DNA of 64,000 nt. It comes from Flammeovirga pacifica (GTDB lineage: Bacteria; Bacteroidota; Bacteroidia; Cytophagales; Flammeovirgaceae). A model generated the notes under the pieces. That model had not been told where the DNA came from, ran no database searches, and saw only the letters and a program-made list of their open reading frames with translations. The stretch spans positions 3,513,837 to 3,577,836 of the forward strand of contig NZ_JRYR02000001.1 in NCBI RefSeq assembly GCF_000807855.2, given 5' to 3'. Made by a program: the position numbers and the translations under genes. Positions 20,548 to 29,549 of this stretch are shown one piece after another (within the stretch, counting starts at the first letter, position 1; the number at the start of each line of letters is the position of its first letter).

Positions 20548-20913
20548 TTAGCTGTTTTTAATTTCGCTCAATTTAATATTTAAAGTATCTAAGATACTTT
20601 TTAAGTGACGTTCTAATTCTGCCCAAGCCATTACAGGATCCACTGAGTTTACGTCTTCTTTGTAGTTTGCTCCTACTTCTGACATGAACTTTTCTAAAGT
20701 ATCAAGGTTAAACGTATGAAGTCTTGTGCTGAATTTATGCTTTACTGCACTGAATAAATCAGAATCCTTATCTTCCAAAGCTAGTTTTAGTTTAGGAAAA
20801 TCAGTTTCAAATTCATCAATAGAAATACTAAGAAAATCTATATAACCTTCTTTATCTCCTTCAAAAAGTGTATCTGTGAAACTAAAATCCATAGGATAAG
20901 TTGAAATTGCCAT
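20548..20913 (-). CDS. HPt-like small protein
   Basis: A 121-residue helical protein. The segment VKHKFSTRLHTFNLDTLEKF resembles a divergent HPt motif with His59 as possible phosphoacceptor, although the usual Gly after Lys is replaced by Ser-Thr. It has no signal peptide. Its position next to a lone response regulator and TPR gene supports a phosphorelay role. Without the Gly the assignment is tentative. Confidence 0.55.
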   Translation of the reverse strand: MAISTYPMDFSFTDTLFEGDKEGYIDFLSISIDEFETDFPKLKLALEDKDSDLFSAVKHKFSTRLHTFNLDTLEKFMSEVGANYKEDVNSVDPVMAWAELERHLKSILDTLNIKLSEIKNS

Positions 20914-21770
20914 GATTAATTAATCCTTTAAAAGTAATAAATTCTTTCTATATATCAGTAAGATCGAGTCTGTTTGTTATTAAAAAGACAGGATATGTAA
21001 AAAGAACCCTTATTGTCTACACAAAGATAAATGACTTTAATACGGTAATTGTCAATAAGTCCTTAATAAAAGTAAATCAATAACGATCATTATAACTTCA
21101 ACATCAGCTTTCTATCATTTTAATAAAATAATCACGCTTTTTTTGATAATAAACAGGGTAATCTAAATTAAAACTGATTATCATTTTATCAATTCTTTCT
21201 TTTTTATGAAATATTGATAACCTAAGTTCGATGAAAAAGGCTATTTAGAATTTTGGAAGAATACTTAAGAGTGTAAATTTTTTCCTAAAAGAGCCCTTGA
21301 CTTTTCATTATTTAAGATCAAAAAATTAATTGTTGGCAGTTTTATCAAAAAGATTTATTGATGATCTGACCAAAAATATTCTTTTAGAGCAATTTTTTTC
21401 TCTTTTTTTTGATGGAAAGTTTAGAGTAAATCTTAAATCAAAGAGAATTATTAAAAAAACACAGCATTTTTTTTAATCAATCTCGAGACTTGAATAGATT
21501 TTTTTGAAGAAAAATAGAGGAACCGCCAGTAATACCCTCTTATTTTTTCACCTTGGAATTGTAAATAAATGTCAAAATATAACCAAAAACGTAAATAAAA
21601 CTTAATAACCACTCTCAAGGTGAAAGTGATTGCAGCAAAAATCAGAGGAGGCAAGTAGGAAGAAATGAGTGATTTTATAGTGCTCCAAAAAAAACTTCAA
21701 AAAAAAATAATAAAATTAATATTGATAATCAGATAGTTTACATTCGTTTATTACTTTTTTCGAAAAAACT
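20914..21770. other. 857-bp AT-rich intergenic region
   Basis: No gene is supported. An inverted repeat TTTCACCTTGG/CTCAAGGTGAAA spans about 21546-21624. The 10-mer TGATAATCAG (or its complement) occurs at 21174-21183 and 21723-21732. The tRNA promoter begins at 21771. Confidence 0.4.
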
Positions 21771-21801
21771 TTTGGAAATATAAAAAGTCGCCTTACCTTT
21801 G
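21771..21801 (+). promoter_or_regulatory. promoter of the tRNA cluster
   Basis: TTTG at 21771-21774 and TACCTTTG at 21794-21801, spaced by 19 bases, fit the Bacteroidetes -33/-7 consensus closely. Transcription would start about 40 bases before the first tRNA-Gly. Confidence 0.8.
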
Positions 21802-21844
21802 CATCGCTTTCAACGGAAAGACACACAGATGAAAAGGACATCAA

Positions 21845-21917
21845 GCGAAAATAGCTCAGCTGGTAGAGCGCAACCTTGCCAAGGTTGAGGTCGCGGGTTC
21901 GAACCCCGTTTTTCGCT
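21845..21917 (+). tRNA. tRNA-Gly(GCC)
   Basis: A 73-nt cloverleaf with acceptor GCGAAAA/TTTTCGC, D arm GCTC/GAGC, anticodon loop TTGCCAA giving GCC, and T loop TTCGAAC. CCA is not encoded. Confidence 0.96.
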
Positions 21918-21957
21918 CAAAAATGAAATCCTTTCATCTCCAATCAGAGATGGTTGG

Positions 21958-22041
21958 GCCGGAATGGCGGAACTGGTAGACGCGCAAGACTTAAAATCTT
22001 GTGAGGGCAACCTCGTGTGGGTTCGATTCCCACTTCTGGTA
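21958..22041 (+). tRNA. tRNA-Leu(TAA)
   Basis: An 84-nt class II tRNA with a long variable arm. The anticodon loop CTTAAAA gives UAA. The acceptor GCCGGAA pairs with TTCTGGT and a discriminator A follows. CCA is not encoded. Confidence 0.95.
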
Positions 22042-22050
22042 CTAATAGCA

Positions 22051-22123
22051 GCGAAAATAGCTCAGCTGGTAGAGCGCAACCTTGCCAAGGTTGAGGTCGC
22101 GGGTTCGAACCCCGTTTTTCGCT
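22051..22123 (+). tRNA. tRNA-Gly(GCC), second identical copy
   Basis: Identical over 73 nt to the copy at 21845-21917. It is the last gene of the cluster and is followed by a terminator. Confidence 0.96.
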
Positions 22124-22144
22124 CTTGGTATGTACCAAGTGATA

Positions 22145-22180
22145 AACCTAACAGATTAATTTCTGTTAGGTTTTTTTTTA
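22145..22180 (+). terminator. terminator of the tRNA cluster
   Basis: AACCTAACAGA and TCTGTTAGGTT form an 11-bp stem with a short loop and a run of nine T. Confidence 0.92.
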
Positions 22181-22223
22181 TTCTTAATTTTTTGGTGTTA
22201 TCTGTACATTTTTTTGCATTTAA

Positions 22224-22254
22224 TTGTGTTGCTACTCAATACTTGTTACATTTG
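22224..22254 (+). promoter_or_regulatory. promoter upstream of the PpiD-like gene
   Basis: TTG at 22224-22226 and TACATTTG at 22247-22254, spaced by 20 bases, match the Bacteroidetes consensus. The leader before the ATG at 22386 would be about 125 nt. Confidence 0.6.
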
Positions 22255-22385
22255 CATGTTTTTAATTTTACTTGGAGAGGTTCCCTGTAAAGTTTTTTAT
22301 ATGGTAGTTTTTCATACAGTATGAGTGAAAAAACATCAATGATAAATACCAAAAGGATTCATATATAAAGCATTTATAATTAATC

Positions 22386-24482
22386 ATGGCAATCATTACA
22401 AGTATCAGGGAGAAGTCTGGCTGGGCAATTGGTGTAATTGCAGTAGGTCTGATTCTATTTATGGTCGGAGGTGACCTTTTGTCACCAAACTCTACATTGT
22501 TGGGTAACAACAAGCAAATTGTAGGGGAAATCGGAGGGGATGAAATTGAATTAAGAGAATTCTCTGCGATCGTTGAAAATATCAAAGCGAACTATCCAAC
22601 ACCTCCAAACGAACAACAAATGCAAGGTGTTCGTCAGGCAGCATGGAATGAAATGATTTACCGTATCGCCTACAAAAATCAAATGGATGATTTGGGTATT
22701 ACAGTAACTGAAGAAGAAATGTCAGATATTATCTCAGGAAACAATATTGATCCAGCATTTGGTCAATACTTCAGAGATTCTACTGGACAAGTGAGTAAAG
22801 AGAACATCAAACAATATTTAAGCATGTTGAAAACTCAAGGTGCCAACTCACAACAATACCAACAGTTCGTAAATATCGAGCAACAGTTAAGAACATCTCG
22901 TGGACGTATCAAATATGAAAACTTGATTTCTAGAACTTCTTACGCATCAGACCTTGAGGCTAAGAAGGAATATGAGAAACAAAATGATAAAGTAGAAATT
23001 GCTTACTTAAACGTTCCTTTCTATTCTGTAGCAGATTCTTTAGTTGATGTTTCTGATAGTGATATCAAAGCATATTACAACAACAACCAACACGAGTTTG
23101 AGCGTAAAGCCAACAGAGGTATCGAATTTGTTAGTTTCTCTGTGAAGCCATCGGATTCTGATAAAGAAATGCTTGAAGGTGAATTGAAAGACTTAAGTCG
23201 TTCTTTTGCTAAAACATCAAATGATACAGCATTTGTTGATTCTCACTCTGAAGGAGCAACAAACTTGATGTCTGTAAACATGACTGGTGTTCCAACTTAC
23301 ATGTTGAACGAAGACATTACAGAAGGTCAAATTTACGGTCCTTATTTCGCTGCAGGTGCTTACAGAATCTATAAAGTAATAGGTACTTCAGAAGATTCAG
23401 TTTACTCTGCACGTGCATCTCATATCTTATTCAAAAACGATAAAGACGATGCTGCTGCTAAGAGAGAAGCTTTAGCTACTTTAAGAAAAATCCAAAATGG
23501 TGAGAACTTCGAGGATTTGGCTAAGAAAGTAGGTGATGCTGCTCCAACTACTAAAGCAAATGGTGGTGATTTAAACTGGTTTGCTAAAGGTAGAATGGTA
23601 AAAGAATTCGATCAAGTAGTGTTTGGTGCTAGAAGAGCTGGTCTTGTAAACAAATTAGTGAAAACTCAATTTGGTTACCATATCATCAAAGTAACTGAAA
23701 CGAAAACAAAGAAAATGTATGATTTAGCTATCGTGGAGAAAAAATTAACTCCATCTGATGCTACAATCAACGAAGCATATAGAAAAGCTTCTGTTTTTGC
23801 TTCTACAGTTAAATCAGGTAGAGATGCTTTTGAAGCGAAAGCTGAAGAAGAAAAAATCTTTGTTGAGCAAGCATTAAATATTGCTCCTGAAGCAACTTTC
23901 ATCAATAGCTTAAGAGGTAACTCTGTAAGACAAGTTGTACGTTGGGCTTACACAGAAGCTCAAGTGAATGATGTTTCTGAAGTATTTGACTTAGACGATA
24001 GATTTGTTGTAGCTACTTTAATGTCTTCTCGTGAAGAAGGTGTTGCTGACTTTGCTGAAGTGAAAAACGAAGCAAAAGTACAAGCTACTAAAGCTAAGAA
24101 AGCGGAGTACATTGTAAACAAATTATCTGGTTTAAGCGGTGACTTAGCTTCTATTGCTAAAGCTTACGGTAACGGTGCTAAAACAGATATCGTTAACGAA
24201 TTACAGTTTAGTGACATTTCTATCCAAGGTGTAGGTATTGCTCCAAAAGCAATCGGTACTGCATTTGGATTAAAAGAAGGTGCTACTTCAACGCCAATCG
24301 TAGACGAGAACAGTGTAGTAATCGTAAAAGTAAGAAGTGCAGAAAAAGCACTTGAAACTGCTGATTACACAATTTACCAAAACCAAGTAGAGCAAAGATC
24401 TCAAAGATATGCGTTCAACAAAATCTTGGATGCAGTAACTGAACTTTCAGATGTAAAAGACGAACGTTATAAGTTCTTTTAA
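22386..24482 (+). CDS. ppiD: PpiD/SurA-type peptidylprolyl isomerase
   Basis: The 698-residue protein is anchored by an N-terminal membrane segment (about 10-30, GWAIGVIAVGLILFMVGG). A SurA_N-like helical chaperone region follows. A parvulin domain at about residues 340-440 is marked by ARASHILFKN, GGDLNWFAKGRMVKEFD and FGYHIIKVT. The C-terminal part resembles a second, degenerate parvulin-like region. PpiD helps fold outer-membrane and secreted proteins in the periplasm. Codon use is cleaner than in neighbours, as expected for a well-expressed gene. Confidence 0.9.
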   Translation: MAIITSIREKSGWAIGVIAVGLILFMVGGDLLSPNSTLLGNNKQIVGEIGGDEIELREFSAIVENIKANYPTPPNEQQMQGVRQAAWNEMIYRIAYKNQMDDLGITVTEEEMSDIISGNNIDPAFGQYFRDSTGQVSKENIKQYLSMLKTQGANSQQYQQFVNIEQQLRTSRGRIKYENLISRTSYASDLEAKKEYEKQNDKVEIAYLNVPFYSVADSLVDVSDSDIKAYYNNNQHEFERKANRGIEFVSFSVKPSDSDKEMLEGELKDLSRSFAKTSNDTAFVDSHSEGATNLMSVNMTGVPTYMLNEDITEGQIYGPYFAAGAYRIYKVIGTSEDSVYSARASHILFKNDKDDAAAKREALATLRKIQNGENFEDLAKKVGDAAPTTKANGGDLNWFAKGRMVKEFDQVVFGARRAGLVNKLVKTQFGYHIIKVTETKTKKMYDLAIVEKKLTPSDATINEAYRKASVFASTVKSGRDAFEAKAEEEKIFVEQALNIAPEATFINSLRGNSVRQVVRWAYTEAQVNDVSEVFDLDDRFVVATLMSSREEGVADFAEVKNEAKVQATKAKKAEYIVNKLSGLSGDLASIAKAYGNGAKTDIVNELQFSDISIQGVGIAPKAIGTAFGLKEGATSTPIVDENSVVIVKVRSAEKALETADYTIYQNQVEQRSQRYAFNKILDAVTELSDVKDERYKFF

Positions 24483-24510
24483 GATCTACGTTCTGAAAAT
24501 ATAATTTAAA

Positions 24511-24552
24511 AGAAGTCACTTTGAGGTTTATCACTTGAAGTGACTTTTTAAG
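24511..24552 (+). terminator. terminator after ppiD
   Basis: AAGTCACTT pairs with AAGTGACTT around a loop of about 15 nt, followed by T-rich sequence. Confidence 0.75.
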
Positions 24553-24576
24553 TTCATACTAACTCTTCACTAAACA

Positions 24577-25071
24577 ATGAAAATCTACATCTATTTTGGA
24601 CTATTGTCATTTCTAGCTCTTTCATGTAATTCAAACGACAATAATTACACTGTCGAAAAAGAACCCAATGCTCAATTTCGGTTTTATGAGTTATCCATAT
24701 CAGAAAATAATGTTTTAACCCATGAGCTAAAGAATTGGTCTTTTTACCCTGATCAAACATGTGTTGAGAACAGGCACATGGTGGTGGGTAATAACGATAT
24801 CAATTACTATCATAAAGTAAACTCAATGAGAGGTTCTTATGTACAGGAAGATGATGAATATATTATTACATTTGATAAAAGGGTTTATAATCATCAATTG
24901 GATTGTGGGGATGAGAATGATTCAGTAGCGGTATTTGATGCTGATGAGACGTATACAATCAACTTTACTAGGCTTCAAGAAGAGTCTGATGCTTATCAAC
25001 CATATTTCACTAACCCGGGTATTATTACATCATTGGTGAAATGTGGTAATGCAACAATAAAAGAACAGTAA
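24577..25071 (+). CDS. small lipoprotein, unknown function
   Basis: A 164-residue protein with a signal peptide and lipobox at about Cys17 (LALSCNSND). I do not recognise a domain. The mature part has four further cysteines. It stands alone between two terminators. Confidence 0.7.
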   Translation: MKIYIYFGLLSFLALSCNSNDNNYTVEKEPNAQFRFYELSISENNVLTHELKNWSFYPDQTCVENRHMVVGNNDINYYHKVNSMRGSYVQEDDEYIITFDKRVYNHQLDCGDENDSVAVFDADETYTINFTRLQEESDAYQPYFTNPGIITSLVKCGNATIKEQ

Positions 25072-25099
25072 GCAAATAAGATTTAATTTGATAAACAGA

Positions 25100-25151
25100 A
25101 AAGGTTTTTAGCCATGGTTTGAGAAATAACATGGGTAAAAGCCTTTTCTTT
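25100..25151 (+). terminator. terminator after the lipoprotein gene
   Basis: AAAAGGTTTTTAGCCATG pairs imperfectly with CATGGGTAAAAGCCTTTT, followed by T-rich sequence. It lies immediately before mnmD. Confidence 0.75.
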
Positions 25152-25165
25152 ATTTTATGGATGTG

Positions 25166-25173
25166 TATTTTTG
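25166..25173 (+). promoter_or_regulatory. -7 promoter element just before mnmD
   Basis: TATTTTTG matches TAnnTTTG and lies only 4 bases before the ATG at 25178. A transcript from it would be leaderless or nearly so. No clear -33 box is visible, so it is tentative. Confidence 0.4.
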
Positions 25174-25177
25174 TCGT

Positions 25178-25849
25178 ATGGGTAACATCAAAATAATAGA
25201 AACTGGAGACGGGTCGAGTTCATTGTATAATGAAGCTTTAAATGAGACGTATCATTCTTCTCATGGCGCTTTAACTGAATCTAGGTATGTTTTTATCAAA
25301 TCTGGATTTGAAGCGATTAGAGAAGGGAAATTAGAGGTAAATATTCTAGAAGTAGGTATGGGAACAGGCTTGAATGCTATTTTGATGGTAGAACAAGCGT
25401 TAAAATACCCCGAGGTAACCATTAATTACGTCACCTTAGAGCCTTTTCCTTTGTCTGAAGAGTTAATTGATGGATTAAATTATAATCAATTATTCGAAGA
25501 ACATCTGACACCATACTTTAAGCAATTGCATAGTGCAGAATGGGATAAGGTTACTGATATTCTACCTAACTTTAAGTTACATAAGCAAAAGACAACTTTA
25601 GAAGATTTTCAATCAGATAAAACTTTTGAAACAATCTTTTTTGATGCTTTTGCTCCAAATAAACAACCTGAAGTTTGGTTTGTTGAAAACTTAAAGAAAA
25701 CTTTTGATTATACTTCACAAGATGGAATCTTCGTTACCTACTGTGCAAAAGGACAGTTAAGACGTGATTTGGTGAGTGTGGGATATGACGTAGAACGTTA
25801 CCCAGGCCCTCCAGGTAAAAGAGAAATGTTGAGAGGTTGGAAAAGATAA
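25178..25849 (+). CDS. mnmD: tRNA 5-(aminomethyl)-2-thiouridine-methyltransferase MnmD
   Basis: An upstream ATG at 25157 is in frame, but the ATG at 25178 aligns with the family N-terminus (IIETGDGSSSLYN, YHSSHGALTES), so 25178 is chosen (223 residues). It is the stand-alone MnmD form without the FAD domain of MnmC. The S-adenosylmethionine motif EVGMGTGLNA and FDAFAPNKQPEVW are conserved. It methylates the wobble uridine in tRNAs for lysine, glutamate and glutamine. NadD follows 5 bases later. Confidence 0.88.
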   Translation: MGNIKIIETGDGSSSLYNEALNETYHSSHGALTESRYVFIKSGFEAIREGKLEVNILEVGMGTGLNAILMVEQALKYPEVTINYVTLEPFPLSEELIDGLNYNQLFEEHLTPYFKQLHSAEWDKVTDILPNFKLHKQKTTLEDFQSDKTFETIFFDAFAPNKQPEVWFVENLKKTFDYTSQDGIFVTYCAKGQLRRDLVSVGYDVERYPGPPGKREMLRGWKR

Positions 25850-25854
25850 TATAA

Positions 25855-26433
25855 ATGAGAAAAACAGGTTTATTTTTCGGGTCATTTAATCCCATACATA
25901 TTGGCCATTTAATTTTGGCTAATGCAATGGTACAAAGTGGTGAAGTAGACGAAGTTTGGTTTGTCGTATCTCCACATAACCCATTTAAAAAGAAAAGTAC
26001 CCTACTCCACGAATTCGATCGTTTGGATATGGTACATGCGGCTATAAATAAAAATTACAACTTTAAAGCTACAGATATTGAGTTTAGAATGCCTAAGCCA
26101 AGTTATACTGTGGACACATTGGTGTATCTATCAGAGAAGCATCCTCAACATGAGTTTAAAGTAATTGTAGGGGAAGATAATTTAGCGGGGTTTCATAAAT
26201 GGAAAAACCACCATATTATTTTAGAAGATTATGGGCTACTGGTTTATCCTAGACCTCATGCTAAACCGTCAGATTTGAAAAATCATGAACATGTAAAAAT
26301 GATTGAAGCTCCTATGGTCGATATTTCAGCCACTTATATCAGAAAATCAATTCAAGCAAAAAAAGATATAAGGTATATGGTGCCTGAAGGTGTTAGAGAA
26401 CTGATACAAAGTAAAGGTTTTTATAAGGATTAA
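25855..26433 (+). CDS. nadD: nicotinate-nucleotide adenylyltransferase
   Basis: The 192-residue protein has the nucleotidyltransferase signature GSFNPIHIGH at residues 9-18 and a C-terminal motif ISATYIRKSI in the place of the usual ISSTxIR. It makes nicotinate adenine dinucleotide in NAD synthesis. Length and motif order are normal. It follows mnmD closely and ends at a terminator. Confidence 0.93.
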   Translation: MRKTGLFFGSFNPIHIGHLILANAMVQSGEVDEVWFVVSPHNPFKKKSTLLHEFDRLDMVHAAINKNYNFKATDIEFRMPKPSYTVDTLVYLSEKHPQHEFKVIVGEDNLAGFHKWKNHHIILEDYGLLVYPRPHAKPSDLKNHEHVKMIEAPMVDISATYIRKSIQAKKDIRYMVPEGVRELIQSKGFYKD

Positions 26434-26439
26434 TAGAAG

Positions 26440-26472
26440 AGCATTTGATGATTAGGTCAAATGCTTTTTTTA
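26440..26472 (+). terminator. terminator after nadD
   Basis: AGCATTTGA and TCAAATGCT form a stem with an 8-nt loop and a run of seven T. It overlaps an upstream in-frame start of the next reading frame, which argues for the later start at 26536. Confidence 0.88.
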
Positions 26473-26535
26473 TATCAATCTAGGGATTTTTTCTATTCAA
26501 TGCCCATATCAGTATGTACGAATACAAATACTGTT

Positions 26536-27273
26536 ATGAAAAAGAAAATATTAGCACTCCTTACCCTATTAATTTGGGGTAATTATATTTATGCTCAAGA
26601 AGAAGAGGTGATTGATGCGTCAAAACCGACCAATTTTTATTCACAAATGGATATTCAGTTTGAACATGCTGGTTCGAACGATCAATATGGTTTAAGAAAC
26701 TCTTTTATTATTGCACCATCTGAAAAACATCTAGTTCTTGGTGAGTTACCAATACTCCATAATACTAAAACTGGAGCAACAGGAATTGGTGATGTCCGTT
26801 TAAGATACTTTTATTTACCCTATAAGAACTATGATAAGCTTATCGGAGCTTTTGGTCCTTCCATAGATGTGTATGCACCTACCGGTAATGTTGATAAAGG
26901 TCTTGGTAATGGTCGATGGGTAGTAGCACCAGGTTTAACGTTAGGTGTTATGGCTTTTGAAAAGGTACAGTTCTTCCCCATTATTTCTTATCAATACATG
27001 TCTGAAGTAGCAGGACAAGTAGATATGGCTGGAAATACAGCAATGCATGGTATGACTTTTCAGGTAGTTACACCTATTGTGTTTAATCCTAAAATGTACA
27101 TGCAGGTCACTCCAATTGTGCAACTTCCTGATTTTAGACATGCACATACCAACCTAGCGTGTGAGATATTATTGGCTTATTCCATCAGAGAAAAAATGCA
27201 ATTATCTGGTTTTTATAAGGCGGATCAAACCTATGGACAAACATTTAGATTGGGAACAACGATATTTTTCTAA
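26536..27273 (+). CDS. MetA-like putative outer-membrane beta-barrel protein (copy 1)
   Basis: The frame is open from 26461, but the ATG at 26536 begins a clean signal peptide (MKKKILALLTLLIWGNYIYAQ) and lies after the nadD terminator. The mature protein of about 225 residues has alternating beta strands with GIGDVRLRYFYLPYKNYDK and YQYMSEVAG. The pattern recalls proteins annotated as transporter or MetA-pathway barrels. A paralogue lies at 32042-32773. Its place in front of the starch regulator and amylase suggests an outer-membrane role in the same locus; that is inference. Confidence 0.65.
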   Translation: MKKKILALLTLLIWGNYIYAQEEEVIDASKPTNFYSQMDIQFEHAGSNDQYGLRNSFIIAPSEKHLVLGELPILHNTKTGATGIGDVRLRYFYLPYKNYDKLIGAFGPSIDVYAPTGNVDKGLGNGRWVVAPGLTLGVMAFEKVQFFPIISYQYMSEVAGQVDMAGNTAMHGMTFQVVTPIVFNPKMYMQVTPIVQLPDFRHAHTNLACEILLAYSIREKMQLSGFYKADQTYGQTFRLGTTIFF

Positions 27274-27284
27274 TTATTTTTGCG

Positions 27285-27312
27285 GCCCTATTCCAAAAAG
27301 AATAGGGCTATT
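27285..27312 (+). terminator. terminator after copy 1 of the barrel-like gene
   Basis: GCCCTATTC and GAATAGGGC form a 9-bp stem with loop CAAAAA, followed by a T-rich tail. Confidence 0.8.
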
Positions 27313-27414
27313 TTATACACTAATATTTTTGCCAAAATATTGAAATCTGTAGTATATTGTCGTTAACCTTTTATATCTGAGTTATTTAAACTTAGGTATT
27401 AGTACGACGACGCT

Positions 27415-29253
27415 ATGAAAATGAATTATTACAGACTAATTACTTACTTGACTTTCCTCTTTTTTGTACATCAATATACTTTTGTCGAAGGAGTAAACTT
27501 TGTAGTTAAAAACTTACCATTACACCATCCTCAAGAAGAGCCGCTCTTTTTAGTGGGATCATTTAACTCATGGAATCCGTCTGATCACAAATATCAATTT
27601 ACTAGAAATGAAGACGGACATTTGATGGTATCTGTTCCTGATCAATTAAAAGCATTTGAATACAAAATAACTAGAGGAGATTGGTCTAAAGTCGAGTCGA
27701 CTCAAGATGGTAAGCCCAAAGCAAACCGTGTTTTTATTACAGAAAATGAATTAGACACTGTGTTTATATCTATTCTTGGATGGGAAGATTTAGCAGGACA
27801 AACAACCATCATTTTACATGATCTTCCTTCTTCCACTCCTTATGAATCAAAATTTTTTCTATCCGGAAATTTTAATGATTGGGCTCCCTCAAATAGTAAG
27901 TATCAATTTAAAAAAGATGAAAATGGGTTGTACAGGTTCACCTTACCATCTTCTGTAGCTGATTTTGAGTTTAAGGTAACCCGAGGGAGTTGGTCGACTA
28001 TAGAATGTTTATCTAATGGTAGATACCGCCCTAATAGAGTTTATCATCATAGTTCAAAAGGACCTGAACAGCTGATTGTAGTGGTTGATGATTGGGAAGA
28101 TGTTTTTAAAGGACAGTTTTGGGATTTGACTCAATTGACACAATTTTTATTATTTCATCTCTTTTTATTGACATTATATATTTTGTGGATGAATCATGGA
28201 CATCATCAATTAAAACTTACTTTGATGATCTTAAGCTCTGGTTTGTTGACGATTACTTTATATTGGACCTCCAATTATTTACCTATCAAAAACTATTTTG
28301 GGAGTATTCACCTTTTTCATTATTTGATGATTCCCCTCGTTTTTCTTGTGATCGCTAATGTCCAAGATATTGTATATAGGTCATATCAACCTAAAAAGTA
28401 TACCACTGTCTATGTTATACTAGCTATTGGTTTTGTTATTTCGCTTGGTGCGTACTTATTAAAAGAAGAATCATTATTAATTATTTTTCTAGAAAGAAAG
28501 TATGAAGGAATGAACCTTTTGGTTAAGCTAATTTTCTTCTTCTCCACATTTTTAAGTTGGTACCTTACTAAAAGGCAATTCAAATCGTATTCTACAGAAG
28601 TACTTCAAGGTAGTATTGTAAAACAAGTAAACAAGGCGTTTGATTATTATCAAAAAGTGTCCCTAATAATTATTTTATTCTTCTTCATAGGATGCCTAAT
28701 ACAAGTCTATTTGGCTTTTTCTTTTCAGAATAATTTTGAACTTCAAGATTTGTCGGATGAGGTAATTTGGTATGCGATGTTTATGTATTTAATATTTATA
28801 TCGGCATGGGTATTTAAGTATCACGGGTTGTTAAAACCAATTGATCAGAAAAGTACTTATCGAAAAGACGAAATGAGTTCGACAAATAAAGAAATTGAAG
28901 AATTCATAGAAAACATGACTCAATTATTTGATAGAGATAAGTTGTACACAAAGCATGAACTTACTTTAAACGATGTGGCCAATGTCTTAGGAATACCATC
29001 TCATAAGCTAACTAAATTGATCCATCAAGCATATAAAAGAAATTTTTCGGAGTTAGTGAATGATTATAGAGTACATGCTTTTACAAAAAGAGTCCTTATT
29101 GGGGATGCTGAAAAGACTACACTTTTAAGTATTGCATATGATGTCGGTTTTCAATCAAAAAGTACTTTTAATAGAGCTTTTAAAAAATCGACAGGGTTAA
29201 CTCCAAAAGAATACATGAAGAAATCTGAAATGAAAAAGATTTTTGATGATTGA
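27415..29253 (+). CDS. membrane AraC-family regulator with two starch-binding-like domains
   Basis: The 612-residue protein has a signal-like N-terminus followed by two tandem CBM20/CBM48-like domains (about 25-125 and 126-230). Each has an LVGSFNSWNPSD or LSGNFNDWAPSN motif and a YKITRGDWS or FKVTRGSWS motif. Seven hydrophobic segments follow (about 238-475). The C-terminus (about 490-610) is an AraC-type double HTH with LNDVANVLGIPSHKLTKLI and SIAYDVGFQSKSTFNRAFK. The likely topology places the carbohydrate domains outside and the DNA-binding domain inside. The alpha-amylase gene follows 296 bases downstream. Regulation of that amylase in response to starch is inference. Confidence 0.85.
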   Translation: MKMNYYRLITYLTFLFFVHQYTFVEGVNFVVKNLPLHHPQEEPLFLVGSFNSWNPSDHKYQFTRNEDGHLMVSVPDQLKAFEYKITRGDWSKVESTQDGKPKANRVFITENELDTVFISILGWEDLAGQTTIILHDLPSSTPYESKFFLSGNFNDWAPSNSKYQFKKDENGLYRFTLPSSVADFEFKVTRGSWSTIECLSNGRYRPNRVYHHSSKGPEQLIVVVDDWEDVFKGQFWDLTQLTQFLLFHLFLLTLYILWMNHGHHQLKLTLMILSSGLLTITLYWTSNYLPIKNYFGSIHLFHYLMIPLVFLVIANVQDIVYRSYQPKKYTTVYVILAIGFVISLGAYLLKEESLLIIFLERKYEGMNLLVKLIFFFSTFLSWYLTKRQFKSYSTEVLQGSIVKQVNKAFDYYQKVSLIIILFFFIGCLIQVYLAFSFQNNFELQDLSDEVIWYAMFMYLIFISAWVFKYHGLLKPIDQKSTYRKDEMSSTNKEIEEFIENMTQLFDRDKLYTKHELTLNDVANVLGIPSHKLTKLIHQAYKRNFSELVNDYRVHAFTKRVLIGDAEKTTLLSIAYDVGFQSKSTFNRAFKKSTGLTPKEYMKKSEMKKIFDD

Positions 29254-29387
29254 TTTGAATGAAACAATAAATAAAATGAATTAAAGAGTTGGTTTTTAAG
29301 TGTCGGATAAAAAATAATACGTATCAATTATATAAAACGTATTTTTTACATTAATTTATTTAAAACCTTTATGGTTAGTTATTTATG

Positions 29388-29420
29388 AGTATCAAATATA
29401 TTATTTGATACTTTTTTTTT
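29388..29420 (+). terminator. terminator after the AraC-type regulator
   Basis: AGTATCAAATA and TATTTGATACT form an 11-bp perfect stem with a 3-nt loop and eight or more T. It separates the regulator transcript from the amylase. Confidence 0.88.
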
Positions 29421-29549
29421 GGTGCTATAGATTTCAATTTTTGAATCTTAGACGAATGTAATAGGTCCTTTAGATTAAACTTGTAACATCAAACTAGCGA
29501 TCGCATTTTAATCAAATTTGACTTATTGTAAAACATTTAGTTTAGTGAA
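29421..29549 (+). promoter_or_regulatory. amylase upstream region
   Basis: The 129 bases between the terminator and the amylase ATG contain two similar half-sites, TCAAACT and TCAAATT, 23 bases apart (from about 29489). They frame an 8-bp palindrome GCGATCGC. This spacing would suit AraC-type direct half-sites. No clear -7 box is seen, which fits a promoter needing an activator. This is tentative. Confidence 0.35.

Noticed and set aside
21451-21654. 67-codon minus-strand frame in the 21 kb gap
   Set aside because: Composition is that of random AT-rich DNA, with no start signal or partner gene.
21810-22290. Open frames over the tRNA cluster on both strands
   Set aside because: They are translations of tRNA-Gly and tRNA-Leu sequence and its complement; the tRNA folds explain the sequence.
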